Assembly: GCA_963846315.1 (NCBI GenBank)
Contig: CAWJVM010000017.1
Span: forward strand, 203,338 to 267,337
Direction: 5' to 3'
Length of the DNA stretch: 64,000 bases
DNA from: RPQJ01 sp963846315
GTDB lineage: Bacteria > Pseudomonadota > Gammaproteobacteria > Steroidobacterales > Steroidobacteraceae
Both the position numbers and the translations under genes were made by a program. The notes under the pieces were generated by a model, which was not told the DNA's origin, did no database searches, and saw nothing but the letters and a program-made list of their open reading frames with translations. Below are positions 39,429 to 48,816 of the stretch, piece after piece (position 1 is the stretch's first letter; every line of letters starts with the position of its first letter).

Positions 39429-40646
39429 ATGCGCTCGATCGCCCGTCCGTTCATGGCTGCATTGCTGGTGTTGGCAGCCTCGTTGCCCACGCCCAGTCGG
39501 GCCCAGGAAAGCGCCGCACCGATGGCGCGCGCGCCCATCAACCAGCCGGCGCTCAAGCAGGCGCCCGCCGCACAGACCCGCTCTGCCCAGAGCAACTGCG
39601 TGCGGGAAGCCAACCGACGGGGGTTCACGGTGTTGGACACGAGCAACTTCCAGCAGTTCCGGGACGGTTGGTCGATCGATCTGCGCGTGCGCAACCAACG
39701 CGGGCAAATCACGAACGGTTCCTGTTTCGTCCAGACCAGCTCGGGCGACGTCAATCTCTACGGATTCGGCTGGGGTTACGACGACGGCGGCGACGATCGC
39801 ATGCAGTTCAACTGCGCTTCGGTCGACATGAAATACCGCGAGTGCCAGCTGCCGGTGAACGGCCGCGCCGTACTCGTGAAGCGTCTGTCCGACGCGCGTT
39901 GCGTCGAAGGCCAGAGCTGGGGCCAGCGTGGCGACCGCATCTGGGTCAACAACGGCTGCCGTGCCAAGTTCGAAGTCACCCGCACCGGCGGCGGCGGCTC
40001 GAACCTCGTCGACTGCTCGTCTGACGGCGGCCGTTACCGCGAATGCCAGATCGGGTCGGGCTACTTCGGCCGCCTGGAGCGCGACCTGAGCAACGGGCGC
40101 TGCCGCGAGAACTCCACCTGGGGCACCCGCAATGGCGTGATCTGGGTGACCGATGGCTGTCGCGCGCGCTTCGCGAAGGTGCGCGGCAACGGTGGCGGTA
40201 GTGGCAGCGGAGGCGGCAACCAGAATTATTTCGACTGCCGCTCGACGGATGGCCGCCTGCAGGAGTGCAGCATCGGCCGCGGCAATTCGGCCCGCCTCGT
40301 GCGCGAGTATTCGTCGGGCCGCTGCCGGCAGGGCTCGACCTGGGGCACGCGCGAAGGCGTGGTGTGGGTGACCAACGGTTGCATGGCGCAGTTCGAACGC
40401 ACGGGCAACGGAAACGGCGGCGGCTGGTCGGGTGGCTCGAGCGCGGCGCAGGCCGAGCAGGCCTGCATCAAGGAAGTGCAGCGCCGCGGCGCGCGCATCC
40501 TGCAGCAGAACGCGGCCGTGCCGATTGCCGGCGGCTATCGCATGCAGTTGCGGGCGCGCATGCCGGCGGGCGACACGCGCTCACTGGGCTGCACGTACTC
40601 GTCACAAAGCCAGCAGGTTCGCCTCGATATGCTGTCCGGCACCTGA
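39429..40646 (+). CDS. exported DUF3011 repeat protein
   Basis: 405 aa. Signal peptide MRSIARPFMAALLVLAASLP, cleavage near SRAQE. Three DUF3011 repeats (about 135-195, 205-255, 285-335), each with C-S-x-D-x-x-x-x-E-C, a middle C-x-x-x-x-x-W-G and a closing I/V-W-V-x-x-G-C-x-A-x-F. They are separated by glycine-rich linkers. The first part and the last part (QACIKEVQRRGARIL to the end) look like two halves of one further conserved domain. Cysteine pairs suggest disulfides in the periplasm or outside. Function unknown. The stop is six bases from the convergent hoxW stop. Confidence 0.82.
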   Translation: MRSIARPFMAALLVLAASLPTPSRAQESAAPMARAPINQPALKQAPAAQTRSAQSNCVREANRRGFTVLDTSNFQQFRDGWSIDLRVRNQRGQITNGSCFVQTSSGDVNLYGFGWGYDDGGDDRMQFNCASVDMKYRECQLPVNGRAVLVKRLSDARCVEGQSWGQRGDRIWVNNGCRAKFEVTRTGGGGSNLVDCSSDGGRYRECQIGSGYFGRLERDLSNGRCRENSTWGTRNGVIWVTDGCRARFAKVRGNGGGSGSGGGNQNYFDCRSTDGRLQECSIGRGNSARLVREYSSGRCRQGSTWGTREGVVWVTNGCMAQFERTGNGNGGGWSGGSSAAQAEQACIKEVQRRGARILQQNAAVPIAGGYRMQLRARMPAGDTRSLGCTYSSQSQQVRLDMLSGT

Positions 40647-40652
40647 GCGGCC

Positions 40653-41096
40653 TCAGCCGCGGCAGAGCTCCAGCAGTCGCGGCCACGCGGTCTCGATCGC
40701 ACACTCGGTGTCGGGTGACAACCCGGCGCCGAGTTCGAAGCTGCGCGCGCGCACGCCGAACAGCAGCGCCGGCGGCGGCGTGGCACCGGTGACTCGTCGA
40801 TACGTCTCGAGCACCTGTGCCGGCGCGAGCGAATGGCTCGTGTGCGCGAAGCCGGCATCGGCGACGACGGGACGCTCGACGTAGGGCGCCTCGGCATCGA
40901 CACAGGCGTCGACGAAGATCACGCGCGCGCGGCCGTCGAGATCGAGTGCGTGTTCGACCTGCAGCTGAAAGTCGACCAGCACTTCGACACCCGGAAGCTC
41001 GGCGGCCATGAGTCGCTCGGCCAGCAGGGGCGCGACGGCATCGTCCCCGCGGCTCAAGTTGCCGACGGCAAAGACCAGTGTCGGCGCGATCGTCAT
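40653..41096 (-). CDS. hoxW: hydrogenase maturation endopeptidase HoxW
   Basis: 147 aa. Begins with GNLSRGDDAVAPLLAERL, the metal-binding G-N-x-x-x-x-D-D signature of HoxW/HycI proteases, followed by VDACVDAEAP and the conserved HSLAPAQVL. These enzymes clip the C-terminal tail of the large subunit after the NiFe site has been loaded. The ATG overlaps the hoxH stop (ATGA), so it closes the hox operon. The Hyp proteins needed for metal-site assembly are not in the window. Confidence 0.9.
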   Translation of the reverse strand: MTIAPTLVFAVGNLSRGDDAVAPLLAERLMAAELPGVEVLVDFQLQVEHALDLDGRARVIFVDACVDAEAPYVERPVVADAGFAHTSHSLAPAQVLETYRRVTGATPPPALLFGVRARSFELGAGLSPDTECAIETAWPRLLELCRG

Positions 41097-42556
41097 CCGC
41101 GGGTTCTCGTGTCGGCCACGGTGCCGTCCGCCTCGAGCAACTGCACGGCGAGCGGCATCTTGCCGACCGCATGTGTCGCGCACGAAAGACACGGGTCGAA
41201 CGCACGCACGGCCACTTCGATGTGGTTGAGCAGCCCTTCGGTCAACTGGCGACCGTCGAGGTAGCGGCGTGCGACTTCGCGGATCGCCACGTTCATCGCC
41301 TGGTTGTTGTGCGTCGTCGAGACGATGAGGTTCGCACGCACGACCTGGTCCTGCTCGTCGACGCGGTAGTGATGGATCAGCGTGCCGCGCGGTGCCTCGA
41401 TCACACCCACGCCGCGCGGCTGGCGCTCGCCCTTCGCCATCAGTTCGGCACCCTGCAGGTCTGGATCGTGCAGCAGGTCGCGAATGGCTTCGGCCGCGTG
41501 CAGCATCTCGATCATGCGTGCCCAGTGGAAGCCGAGCGTCGACCTGGCGGCGCGGCCATCGTCGAAGGCCAGGAATTCGCGACGCTCGGTTTCTGCGAGC
41601 GGGGTCGGGATGAAATCGCACTGCGTGACCCGCGTGAGCGGACCGACGCGGTACCAGCCCGCCTCCGCTCCCAGCTCCTTGAAGTACGGGAACTTCATGT
41701 ACGACCAGGCTTTCACGTCCTCGATGATGCGTTCCCAGTAGCGGTCGTACGGCGCGTGGTCGAACAGCCTGTTGCCCTCGGCGTCGCGCGCGCGCAGCCC
41801 GCCGTCGTACAGGTCCATCGCACCGTCGTTGCGCACCAGGCTCAGCGTGCTCGCCGGGAAGGTTGCGAACGTGCGGTAGAGACCCAGGTTCTGCTCGAAC
41901 AGCCGGCGCACGATCTGCACCGAGTCGCGGCTCCAGGCGATCGTCTGCTCGATGTCGGCGAGCAACTCGTCGCGCTCGGCGAGCTTCAGGTTCTTGTTGA
42001 CGCCGCCGGGCACCGAGCCCGTGCCGTGGATGCGCTTGCCTGCGGTATGGCGGATGACTTCCTGCCCGTACTTGCGCAGCAACACGCCCTGCCGCGCGAT
42101 CTCCGGGAATGCAGCCGCGACACCGACGATGTTGCGGCGCGCGGCGTCCGAATCGAAGCCGAACAGCAGGTCCGGCGACGACAGGTGGAAGAAGTGCAAC
42201 GCATGCGACTGCAGGATCTGGCCATAGTGCATGAGCCGGCGCATCTTCTCGGCCGTCGGCGTGACGGTGGCGCCGAGCACCTGGTCCAGTGCCTTGCAGG
42301 CCGCGAGGTGGTGGCTGACCGGGCAGATGCCGCACAGCCGCTGCACCATCACCGGCACTTCCCAGTACGGCCGGCCCTGGATGAATTTTTCGAACGCGCG
42401 GAATTCGACGATGTGCAACCGCGCCTGCTCGACGTGACCCTGTTCGTCGAGCAGCAGCGTCACCTTGCCGTGACCTTCCACACGCGACAACGGCTCGATG
42501 ACGACACGCCGGAGTTTCTCAGGGTGGGCGGCGTTTTCCAGCGAGGGTTGGGTCAT
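41093..42556 (-). CDS. hoxH: NAD-reducing hydrogenase large subunit HoxH
   Basis: 487 aa, against 488 in Cupriavidus necator. N-terminal Ni ligands RLCGICPVSHH and C-terminal ligands DPCLSCATHAVG frame the NiFe site. After the second pair comes the tail to be removed by HoxW. Sequence features (PLSRVEGHGKV, GGVNKNLKL) are those of group 3d bidirectional NAD-linked hydrogenases. It is preceded by hoxY (5-bp gap) and followed by hoxW. Confidence 0.96.
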   Translation of the reverse strand: MTQPSLENAAHPEKLRRVVIEPLSRVEGHGKVTLLLDEQGHVEQARLHIVEFRAFEKFIQGRPYWEVPVMVQRLCGICPVSHHLAACKALDQVLGATVTPTAEKMRRLMHYGQILQSHALHFFHLSSPDLLFGFDSDAARRNIVGVAAAFPEIARQGVLLRKYGQEVIRHTAGKRIHGTGSVPGGVNKNLKLAERDELLADIEQTIAWSRDSVQIVRRLFEQNLGLYRTFATFPASTLSLVRNDGAMDLYDGGLRARDAEGNRLFDHAPYDRYWERIIEDVKAWSYMKFPYFKELGAEAGWYRVGPLTRVTQCDFIPTPLAETERREFLAFDDGRAARSTLGFHWARMIEMLHAAEAIRDLLHDPDLQGAELMAKGERQPRGVGVIEAPRGTLIHHYRVDEQDQVVRANLIVSTTHNNQAMNVAIREVARRYLDGRQLTEGLLNHIEVAVRAFDPCLSCATHAVGKMPLAVQLLEADGTVADTRTRG

Positions 42557-42561
42557 GGGGG

Positions 42562-43113
42562 TCAGTCGTAATGAATGAGCGACGGGCCGAGCCGCGGAGT
42601 ACGCCCGTCGATGAGGTCGGTGAGGACTTTCCAGATCGCGTCGGCCGACGGCGGACAGCCGGGGATGAAGTAATCGACCTTCACCACCTCGTGCAGCGGA
42701 TGCACCTTGTCGAGCGGCAACGGCAGTTCAGGATCGTTCGGGATCATGCCGCGGCCGACCCCCGGGTCGGTCAGGTAGATCTCCTGCAGGCATTGCCCGA
42801 GGTCGAGGTGATTGCGTTGCGCGGGCAGGCCGCCATTCAGCGCGCAGGCCCCCACGGCGATCAGGATCTTGCAGTTGGCGCGGAACTCGCGCAGCACGTG
42901 CACATTCTCGGCATTGCAGATGCCGCCTTCGATGAAGCCGATGTCGCAGGGCCCGCAGTGCTTGATGTCGGTCAGCGGCGAGCGATCGAATTCGACGCGC
43001 TCGAGCAGCGGAAACAGGCGCTCGTCGATGTCGAGCAGCGACATGTGGCAGCCGAAGCAACCCGCCAGCGACGTGGTGGCGATCTTCAACTTGCGGCGGG
43101 TGACGTCGTTCAT
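42562..43113 (-). CDS. hoxY: NAD-reducing hydrogenase small subunit HoxY
   Basis: 183 aa. Cluster ligands for the proximal [4Fe-4S]: GCFGCHMSLLD, GPCDIGFIEGGICN, GACALNGG and PGCPPSAD. It passes electrons from the NiFe site in HoxH to HoxU. A little shorter than the C. necator protein. The ATG at 43113 overlaps the hoxU stop by four bases. Confidence 0.95.
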   Translation of the reverse strand: MNDVTRRKLKIATTSLAGCFGCHMSLLDIDERLFPLLERVEFDRSPLTDIKHCGPCDIGFIEGGICNAENVHVLREFRANCKILIAVGACALNGGLPAQRNHLDLGQCLQEIYLTDPGVGRGMIPNDPELPLPLDKVHPLHEVVKVDYFIPGCPPSADAIWKVLTDLIDGRTPRLGPSLIHYD

Positions 43114-43840
43114 GGCGTTCGCCCTGGCACGCGTGGCGCGTACTCCGCGGCCGATTCGCTGATCGGCTTCTCGTCGAACCGGCGCTCGCCGATCGGCACG
43201 TCGAAGCCGACGCGCTTGCGCAGGATCGCGCCCACCGGACAGACGTCCATCGCCTTGTCGCCGGCGCACACGGCGCTGTCGCGCAACAGGCCGGACACGG
43301 AATTGATGACCAGGTGCTTGGCCATGCCGCGCCCGCCGAGCGCAAAGACATCCTTCCGGTCGACTTCCGCCGAGGCACGCACGCACAATTCGCAGAGGAT
43401 GCAGCGATTGAAGTCGAGCAGGATCTCGGGGTGCGACGCGTCCACCGGACGGTCGGGATAGAAGTGGTCGAACCGCGGCGACGTCATGCCGAGGTCGTAG
43501 GCGGTGGCCTGCAACTTGCAGTTGCCGCTTTTCTCGCACGACGGGCAGAAATGGTTGCCCTCGACGAAGAGCAGCTGCACCAGCATGCGCCGTTCGTCGT
43601 TGAGCTCCTTCGTCTCGCTCGACACTTCCATGCCGGCCCGCGCGGGTGTCGTGCATGAAGTCGCCGAGTGGCCGTTCAGCTTGACGGTACAGAGCTTGCA
43701 ACTGCCGTGCGGTCGGAACTCCGGGTGATAGCAGAGGTGCGGGATGTGCTTGCCGGAGCGAGCGCCGCCTGCAGGATGGACTGCCCCGGCTCGAATGGGA
43801 CGTCGTCGCCGTCGAGCTTGAACGTCGGACGTGCGCTCAC
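43110..43840 (-). CDS. hoxU: NAD-reducing hydrogenase diaphorase subunit HoxU, N-terminal frameshift
   Basis: Iron-sulfur subunit that wires HoxY to HoxF. The N-terminus SARPTFKLDGDDVPFEPGQS starts at GTG 43840, overlapping the hoxF stop, but the frame breaks at about 43760-43770 in GCGGCGCTCGC. Adding one base joins it to GKHIPHLCYHPEFRPHGSCKLC (the [2Fe-2S] site). Later ligands are HFCPSCEKSGNC, CILCELC and CPVGAI. The restored length is about 243 aa against 234 in C. necator. An error in the read is the simplest explanation; if real, the protein would be lost or restarted. Confidence 0.88.
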
Positions 43841-45665
43841 GCGTGGTCTCCAAGGTGTGCGCCCGGATCGTCGCGACCGGTCATGTGCCGGGCACGAGCC
43901 AGCGCACCGTCCAGGTCGAAGGCCGGTTCGACGCCATGGGCAAGCAGCCGGCGCTCGTACGCCGGCCGGAACCGCTGCAGCGTGTGCGCGATGGGCCGTC
44001 CAGCGGATTCGCCCAGTCCGCAGTGGCTGGCACTGTGCAGCAGCCGTTGCAGCTCGGCCATCGCCTGCAGGTCGTGCTCCGAGCCCTTGCCTTCGCTGAT
44101 GCGGTCCATGATGCGTGCGAGCAGCGACGTGCCCACGCGGCACGGGGTGCAGAAGCCACAGCTTTCGCCCGCGAAGAAATGCGAAAAGTGGCGCGCGACT
44201 TCGAACATGTCGCGCCCTTCGTCGAAGACGATGAAGGCGCCGCCGGATTCGAGGTCCTCGAATGCGATGCGCCGGTGGAATTCGTCCTGGTCGAGGCAGG
44301 CGCCCGACGGTCCGCCGCATTGCACGGCAATCGTGCGCTGCGCCCCGCAATCGGCCAGCACCTCGCGGATGCTCACGCCGAACGGGTACTCGTACACGCC
44401 GGGCCGCTCGCAGTCGCCCGACACCGAGATGAGCTTGGTCCCCGACGACTTGGTGGTGCCATAGCTGCGGAACCAGTCCGCGCCGTGCCGCAGGATCAGT
44501 GCGGCCGCGCAGTACGTCTCGACGTTGTTGACGATCGTCGGCAGGCCGAGATAGCCCTTCTCGGCGAGTCGCGGCGGGCGATTGCGCGGGAATGCCACGC
44601 TTGCCTTCCAGCGATTCGACCAGCGCCGAGGCCTCGCCGCAGACGTACGAGCCGGCACCGACGTGTATCTCGATGTCGAAATCGAATCCCGGGCGCCCAC
44701 CAATCGAGGACCCCAGCAAGCCCTGCGCGCGGCGACGTGCCAGCACGGCAAGGAGCGATTCGAGCAGGTAGCGGTACTCGCCACGCAGGTAGATGAAACC
44801 GAGCGTGGCGTCGATACCGAGCGCAGCCACGGTCATGCCTTCGCAGACCAGGTCTGCGTGCGACGTGAGCAGCTCGCGGTCCTTGAACGTGCCCGGCTCG
44901 CCTTCGTCCGCATTGCAGACGACGACCCGGGGCTGCACGGTCATCCTGCTGCAGCTCTCCCACTTCACGCCGGTGGTGAAGCCTGCTCCGCCGCGTCCCA
45001 GCAGGTTGGCCCGCTTGATCTCGTCCAGCACTGGCTGGGCCACGTTGCCGCTGGCATCGGCGCGGGCCAACGCCGCGCGAATCGCCTCCCCGGGTTGCAA
45101 CGGGTCGGACAGCAGCGGGCCGCGCTTGCGGACATTCGTCTGCACGTCGAACAGGTCCGCGGGCCACTCGTCGAGCGGCCGACGCGCGAGGATCAGGCCG
45201 CACAGTGTGTCGATGCGCTGGGCGTCGAGACGCGGCACCGGCCGGCCGTTCACCAGCAGCGACGGTCCCTGGTCCGACAGTCCGAGAAACGACGCGTGAC
45301 CGACGCTGACGAGACCGTCCTGCAGTCACCTTGCCGGGTTCCGCCCAGAGCCGGTGGCACATGCGCTGCATGAGCTCCGTGCTGCCCTGCATGCGATCGG
45401 TTACGTCGTCCGAGAACAGCACGCGGTAGACGCCGGTCGGCTCGAGCGAGAGGAAGTCGTAGAACGCGGCGACACCACGGGCTTGCGACAACGGCAGTCC
45501 GAGAAGCTGTGCGACGCGCTCGAGCGCAGGCTCAGGCAGGTAGTTGCAGCGTTCCTGCACCTCGCGCAGCACCTGCAGCAGGCGGGTTGGCTGGTTACCC
45601 CAATGCGCGACGGCGGCATCGACGACTGCGTCGATACCGGCTGGCTCGGTCTGCGGGAGATTCAC
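43837..45665 (-). CDS. hoxF: NAD-reducing hydrogenase diaphorase subunit HoxF, two frameshifts
   Basis: FMN/NAD-binding subunit with a HoxE-like N-terminal [2Fe-2S] domain fused to a NuoF-like body, as in C. necator. The N-terminal part (MNLPQTEPAGIDAVVDAAVA onward, GTG at 45665) loses frame at about 45318-45322 in TGCAGGAC. The next part (GRGGAGFTTGVKW, CNADEGEPGTFKDR) loses frame again at about 44584-44592 in a CCCGCGC run. The final part holds VNNVETYCAA and ESCGFCTPCRVGTS with the [4Fe-4S] ligands. Removing one base at each place gives about 608 aa against 602 in C. necator. The promoter should lie in 45666-45814. Confidence 0.88.
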
Positions 45666-45814
45666 GGTCTGCGGGATGCTCGCGGCGGAGAACGCTCACA
45701 GGCTGCCTGTCAGCGCCACGGCCAACAATCGCGGAAAACCGGACCGAGATCGCGTCATTACGATACGCAAGCGATACGTGAGCGATGGGCGGGCGATTCG
45801 CGTGCGTTACGCTG

Positions 45815-46391
45815 TCAGTGCCCGCCTTGCACGAACAGGCCTGCAGCGCGCAGTGCCTCCGCCAGCTCTTCCTCGATGCGCACCGCTTCAGTGCGCGCGA
45901 TGCGCTGCAAATGCAGCGTCGGCCCGGTGAGCACCTCGACTCCACGTTGCAACACGCTGCCCGCGGCGCGGATCCCTGCCTTGTGTTGCTCGAATCGCTG
46001 CGTCGGCGAGTAACTGCTCATGCCCACGTAGACGCCATGGGGTTCCACGCGACTGTCGCTGTAATCGAGCAGGACGAGATAAATGTGGAACGGCCGCGCT
46101 GTGCCGGAATGAACCGTGCAGTGACTTCGTATGCAAGCGGCAACCAGTGCACGTGACGCATCGGCAGCCAGTCGGGGACGCTCGATGCGGCGGCAGACCA
46201 AAGCTGCTCCAGAGCACGTTCCACGTTGCTCCCGATCTCGCCGCGCATCCACAGCTCATGGATGGCCTGCGCGCCCGCCAGACCGTCGCGAGCCTCGAGC
46301 GCGGCAGCGAACGCGTGCCACAGGGACGCGGCCGAACCCCCGTGCGAACCGGCCCACGGCTGCTCGCAACTTTTTTTGACGACCGACGCAT
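45815..46391 (-). pseudogene. GIY-YIG-like nuclease-fold gene, frame-disrupted
   Basis: The C-terminal part ending at 45815 has a GIY-YIG-like core: HIYLVLLDY, then GVYVGMSSYSPTQRFEQHKAG and a late Glu-rich helix (RIEEELAEAL). The upstream coding part lies in another frame (LWHAFAAALEARDG, then MRGEIGSNVERALEQLW, ending ARFIPAQRGR) and joins at about 46088-46095 if one base is changed. The beginning is unclear: an ATG at 46391 leads into a run of seven A where the frame may slip again. Its start overlaps the promoter region of the divergent dehydrogenase. Function unknown; GIY-YIG folds cut DNA or act in repair. Confidence 0.5.
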
Positions 46392-46404
46392 GCGGGAATG
46401 CTAC
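46377..46404 (+). promoter_or_regulatory. possible sigma-70 promoter of the dehydrogenase gene
   Basis: TTGACG (46377-46382) follows a T-run, then 16 bases, then TGCTAC (46399-46404). The -35 is good and the -10 is poor. It sits 34 bp before the ATG at 46438. Assignment tentative. Confidence 0.3.
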
Positions 46405-46437
46405 GGTTTGCGGCCGTCGATTGTCAGCGAGCGTCCG

Positions 46438-47397
46438 ATGCGAGCCGTCTTCCTCGATTACGCCACCGTCAGTTTCAATGGCGACCTCGATCCGTCCGCG
46501 CTGCGGCGGGCCATGCCCGGCCTGGAGTTGCGCGACAACACGCCGCAGGCCGCCGTGCCCGAGGCCATCGCCAGCGCAACCGTCGTCGCGCTGAACAAGC
46601 TGCGCCTCACGCGCGAGACGATCGCGGCCTCACCCACCCTCAAGCTCATCGTGCTCGCGGCCACCGGCACCAACAACGTCGACCTCGCGGCCGCCCGCGA
46701 GCGCGGCATTGGCGTCTGCAACCTGCGCGACTACTGCACCGCCTCGGTGGTGCAGCACGTGCTCGGCACGATGCTGCTGCTGACCCAGCGCCTGCGCGAG
46801 TACGACGCGCTGGTTCGCTCGGGCGCGTGGTCACGCGGCGACCAGTTCTGCCTGCTCGACTTCCCGATCCGCGAACTGGCGGGGCGCAAGCTCGGCATCG
46901 TGGGTCACGGCGCGCTCGGCAAAGGCGTGGCACGCGCGGCCAGCCTCGCGCTCGGCATGGACGTGTGGATCGCCAACCGCCCGGGCGGCGAGCCTCACGC
47001 CGGCCGGCACGACCTGGACGACCTGCTGCCACAGGTGGACGTGCTGAGCCTGCATTGCCCGCTGACGCCCCACACGCAGGGCATGATCGGTGCCCCGCAA
47101 CTGGCGCGCATGAAGCCCGATGCACTGCTCATCAACACCGCACGGGGCGCGCTGGTCGACTCCCAGGCACTGGCCGATGCCTTGCGCGCCGGCCAGCTCG
47201 GCGGCGCGGCCATCGACGTGCTGCCACAGGAGCCGCCGGTGGCAGGCAATCCCCTGCTGGCGGCGGACATTCCGAACCTCATCGTGACGCCGCACGTCGC
47301 CTGGGCGGCGCGCGAGGCACGGCAGCGCTGCCTGGATGAGATGGCGGCGAACGTCGAGGATTTCGTGCGGGGCGGCCATCGCGGCCGCGTCGTCTGA
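46438..47397 (+). CDS. D-2-hydroxyacid dehydrogenase (glycerate/hydroxypyruvate type)
   Basis: 319 aa NAD(P)-dependent enzyme. The Rossmann motif is GIVGHGALGKGVAR, and the catalytic residues are Arg in INTARGALVD, Glu in LPQEPPVAGNP and His in VTPHVAWAA. It resembles hydroxypyruvate reductase HprA and related 2-oxoacid reductases, which act on glyoxylate or hydroxypyruvate. The true substrate is not shown. ATG 46438 begins the family-like MRAVFLDYATV; longer in-frame starts read into the opposite gene. Confidence 0.88.
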   Translation: MRAVFLDYATVSFNGDLDPSALRRAMPGLELRDNTPQAAVPEAIASATVVALNKLRLTRETIAASPTLKLIVLAATGTNNVDLAAARERGIGVCNLRDYCTASVVQHVLGTMLLLTQRLREYDALVRSGAWSRGDQFCLLDFPIRELAGRKLGIVGHGALGKGVARAASLALGMDVWIANRPGGEPHAGRHDLDDLLPQVDVLSLHCPLTPHTQGMIGAPQLARMKPDALLINTARGALVDSQALADALRAGQLGGAAIDVLPQEPPVAGNPLLAADIPNLIVTPHVAWAAREARQRCLDEMAANVEDFVRGGHRGRVV

Positions 47398-47841
47398 CGG
47401 CGGCGGAACGGACTCCAGCCGCGGGCGAGCGCCTGCGCCGCCCAGCGCACGACGGGCTTCACTCGCGGCGAGACGAGTTCGAGGGCACTCGTCGAAGTCG
47501 ACCCAGCGGTATTCGCTGTGCTCGGCGCGGCCGATCAGCGGATTGATCGGCAGGCTCACGTCGGATTGCCGGGTTTCGGCAAGGTAGTACCGGGCGACCT
47601 TGCCGCCGCTGTACGGCCCGGTCTGCGTGGAGTTCTCGCCCCACGCGAACTCGAGATCGTCGATCGTCGATTCCTCACACACCTCGCGAATGGCGGCCGC
47701 CAGCGGCTCCTCGCCTTCCTCGACCATCCCTTTGGGGAAGTCCCAGTGATTGAAAGCGCGCAGCAAAAGGTACATCCAGTCGTCGCCTTCACGGCGGACG
47801 ACCACGACACCGGCCGAGAGCCTCGTGGATCGGGGACCCAT
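47398..47841 (-). CDS. Nudix hydrolase (diadenosine-polyphosphate type), C-terminal frameshift
   Basis: The Nudix box is visible as G-x5-E-x7-R-E-V-x-E-E (from GMVEEGEEPLAAAIREVCEE). The opening MGPRSTRLSAGVVVVRREGD and HWDFPKG fit Ap4A-pyrophosphatase-like Nudix enzymes. After EYRWVDFDEC the expected LELVSPRVKPVVRWA appears only in the next frame; one extra base in the GGG run at 47483-47485 explains it. The true stop cannot be fixed: the restored frame runs on into the dehydrogenase gene, so the 47398 end is only a limit. TATACT lies nine bases before the ATG, so the transcript may have almost no leader. Confidence 0.72.
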
Positions 47842-47888
47842 CCGCCAAGTATAGGCGATTCATCGGCCTGATTGCTTTGCGCCAGCCG

Positions 47889-47903
47889 ATAGGCTGCGGC
47901 TAT
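47889..47903 (+). promoter_or_regulatory. OxyR-type site before oxyR
   Basis: ATAG-N7-CTAT (ATAGGCTGCGGCTAT) has the spacing of an OxyR half-site (ATAGnTnnnAnCTAT); the inner T and A are not conserved. It lies 9-24 bp before the oxyR ATG, over the expected start of transcription, where autorepression occurs in other bacteria. A second half-site at the expected distance is not clear. Confidence 0.45.
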
Positions 47904-47912
47904 TATTTCCAC

Positions 47913-48816
47913 ATGAACCTGCGCGACCTCCGGTACCTCGTGGCCCTGGCCGACGAGCGCCACTTCGGCAAGGCGGCGGAGCGCTGCTTCGTCAGCCAGC
48001 CGACCCTCTCGGCGCAGATCCGCAAGCTCGAGGACTACCTCGGCGTGCCGCTCGTCGAACGCCAGCCCAAGCGCGTCGCCCTGACCGCGACCGGCGCCAA
48101 GATCGTGCAGCGCGCGCGTTTGCTGCTGCAGGAAGCCGACGCGATCGTGGAACTGGCGAAGACCGACCGTGACCCGCTGGCCGGTCCGCTGAAGCTCGCG
48201 CTGATCCCGACCGTGGGTCCGTACCTGCTGCCGCACATCGTGGGCCGGTTGCGCCGCGAACTGCCGCGGCTCAAGCTGATGCTGTACGAGTACCAGACCG
48301 AGCACATGCTCGAGCGGCTGCGCGCGGGCGAGATCGACGTCGGCATCCTCGCGCTGCCCGTGGCGATGGACGGTCTCGAAGCCGCGCCGCTGTACGAGGA
48401 GCCCTTCGTGCTTGCAGTGCCCGCCTCGCATGCGCTTGCGGACCGCGACCGCGTCAAGGTGGAAGACCTGCGTGGCGAAACATTGCTGCTGCTCGAAGAC
48501 GGTCACTGCCTGCGCGACCAGGCGCTCGAAGTCTGCAGTCGGATCCGCGTGAGCGAAGAGCAGGATTACCGCGCGACGAGCCTGGAGACCCTGCGCCAGA
48601 TGGTAGCGGCCGGCCATGGCATCACGCTGCTGCCGGAGCTGGCCGCCGAGACGCCCGTGGGCACGGCGCGCGGATTGCGCGTGAAGCCGTTTGCCAAGCC
48701 CGCGCCGGGTCGCACCGATCGGTGCGGTCTGGCGCAAATCGACGACCCGCACGCCCGCCATCGACGGCATCGTCGCGACGATCCGCAGCGCCATGAAGGA
48801 CGGCACCCGGAAATGA
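47913..48816 (+). CDS. oxyR: hydrogen-peroxide-sensing LysR regulator OxyR, C-terminal frameshift
   Basis: Begins MNLRDLRYLVALADERHFGKAAERCF with the HTH SQPTLSAQIRKLE. The redox Cys pair is present: DGHCLRDQALEVCSR, matching C199 and C208 of E. coli. The frame breaks at about 48715-48721 (CACCGATCGG). Removing one G gives TIGAVWRKSTTRTPAIDG and a stop at 48814-48816, 300 aa against 305 in E. coli. Uncorrected, the frame falsely joins the copper-chaperone gene into one 467-residue product. It regulates peroxide defence. Confidence 0.88.
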
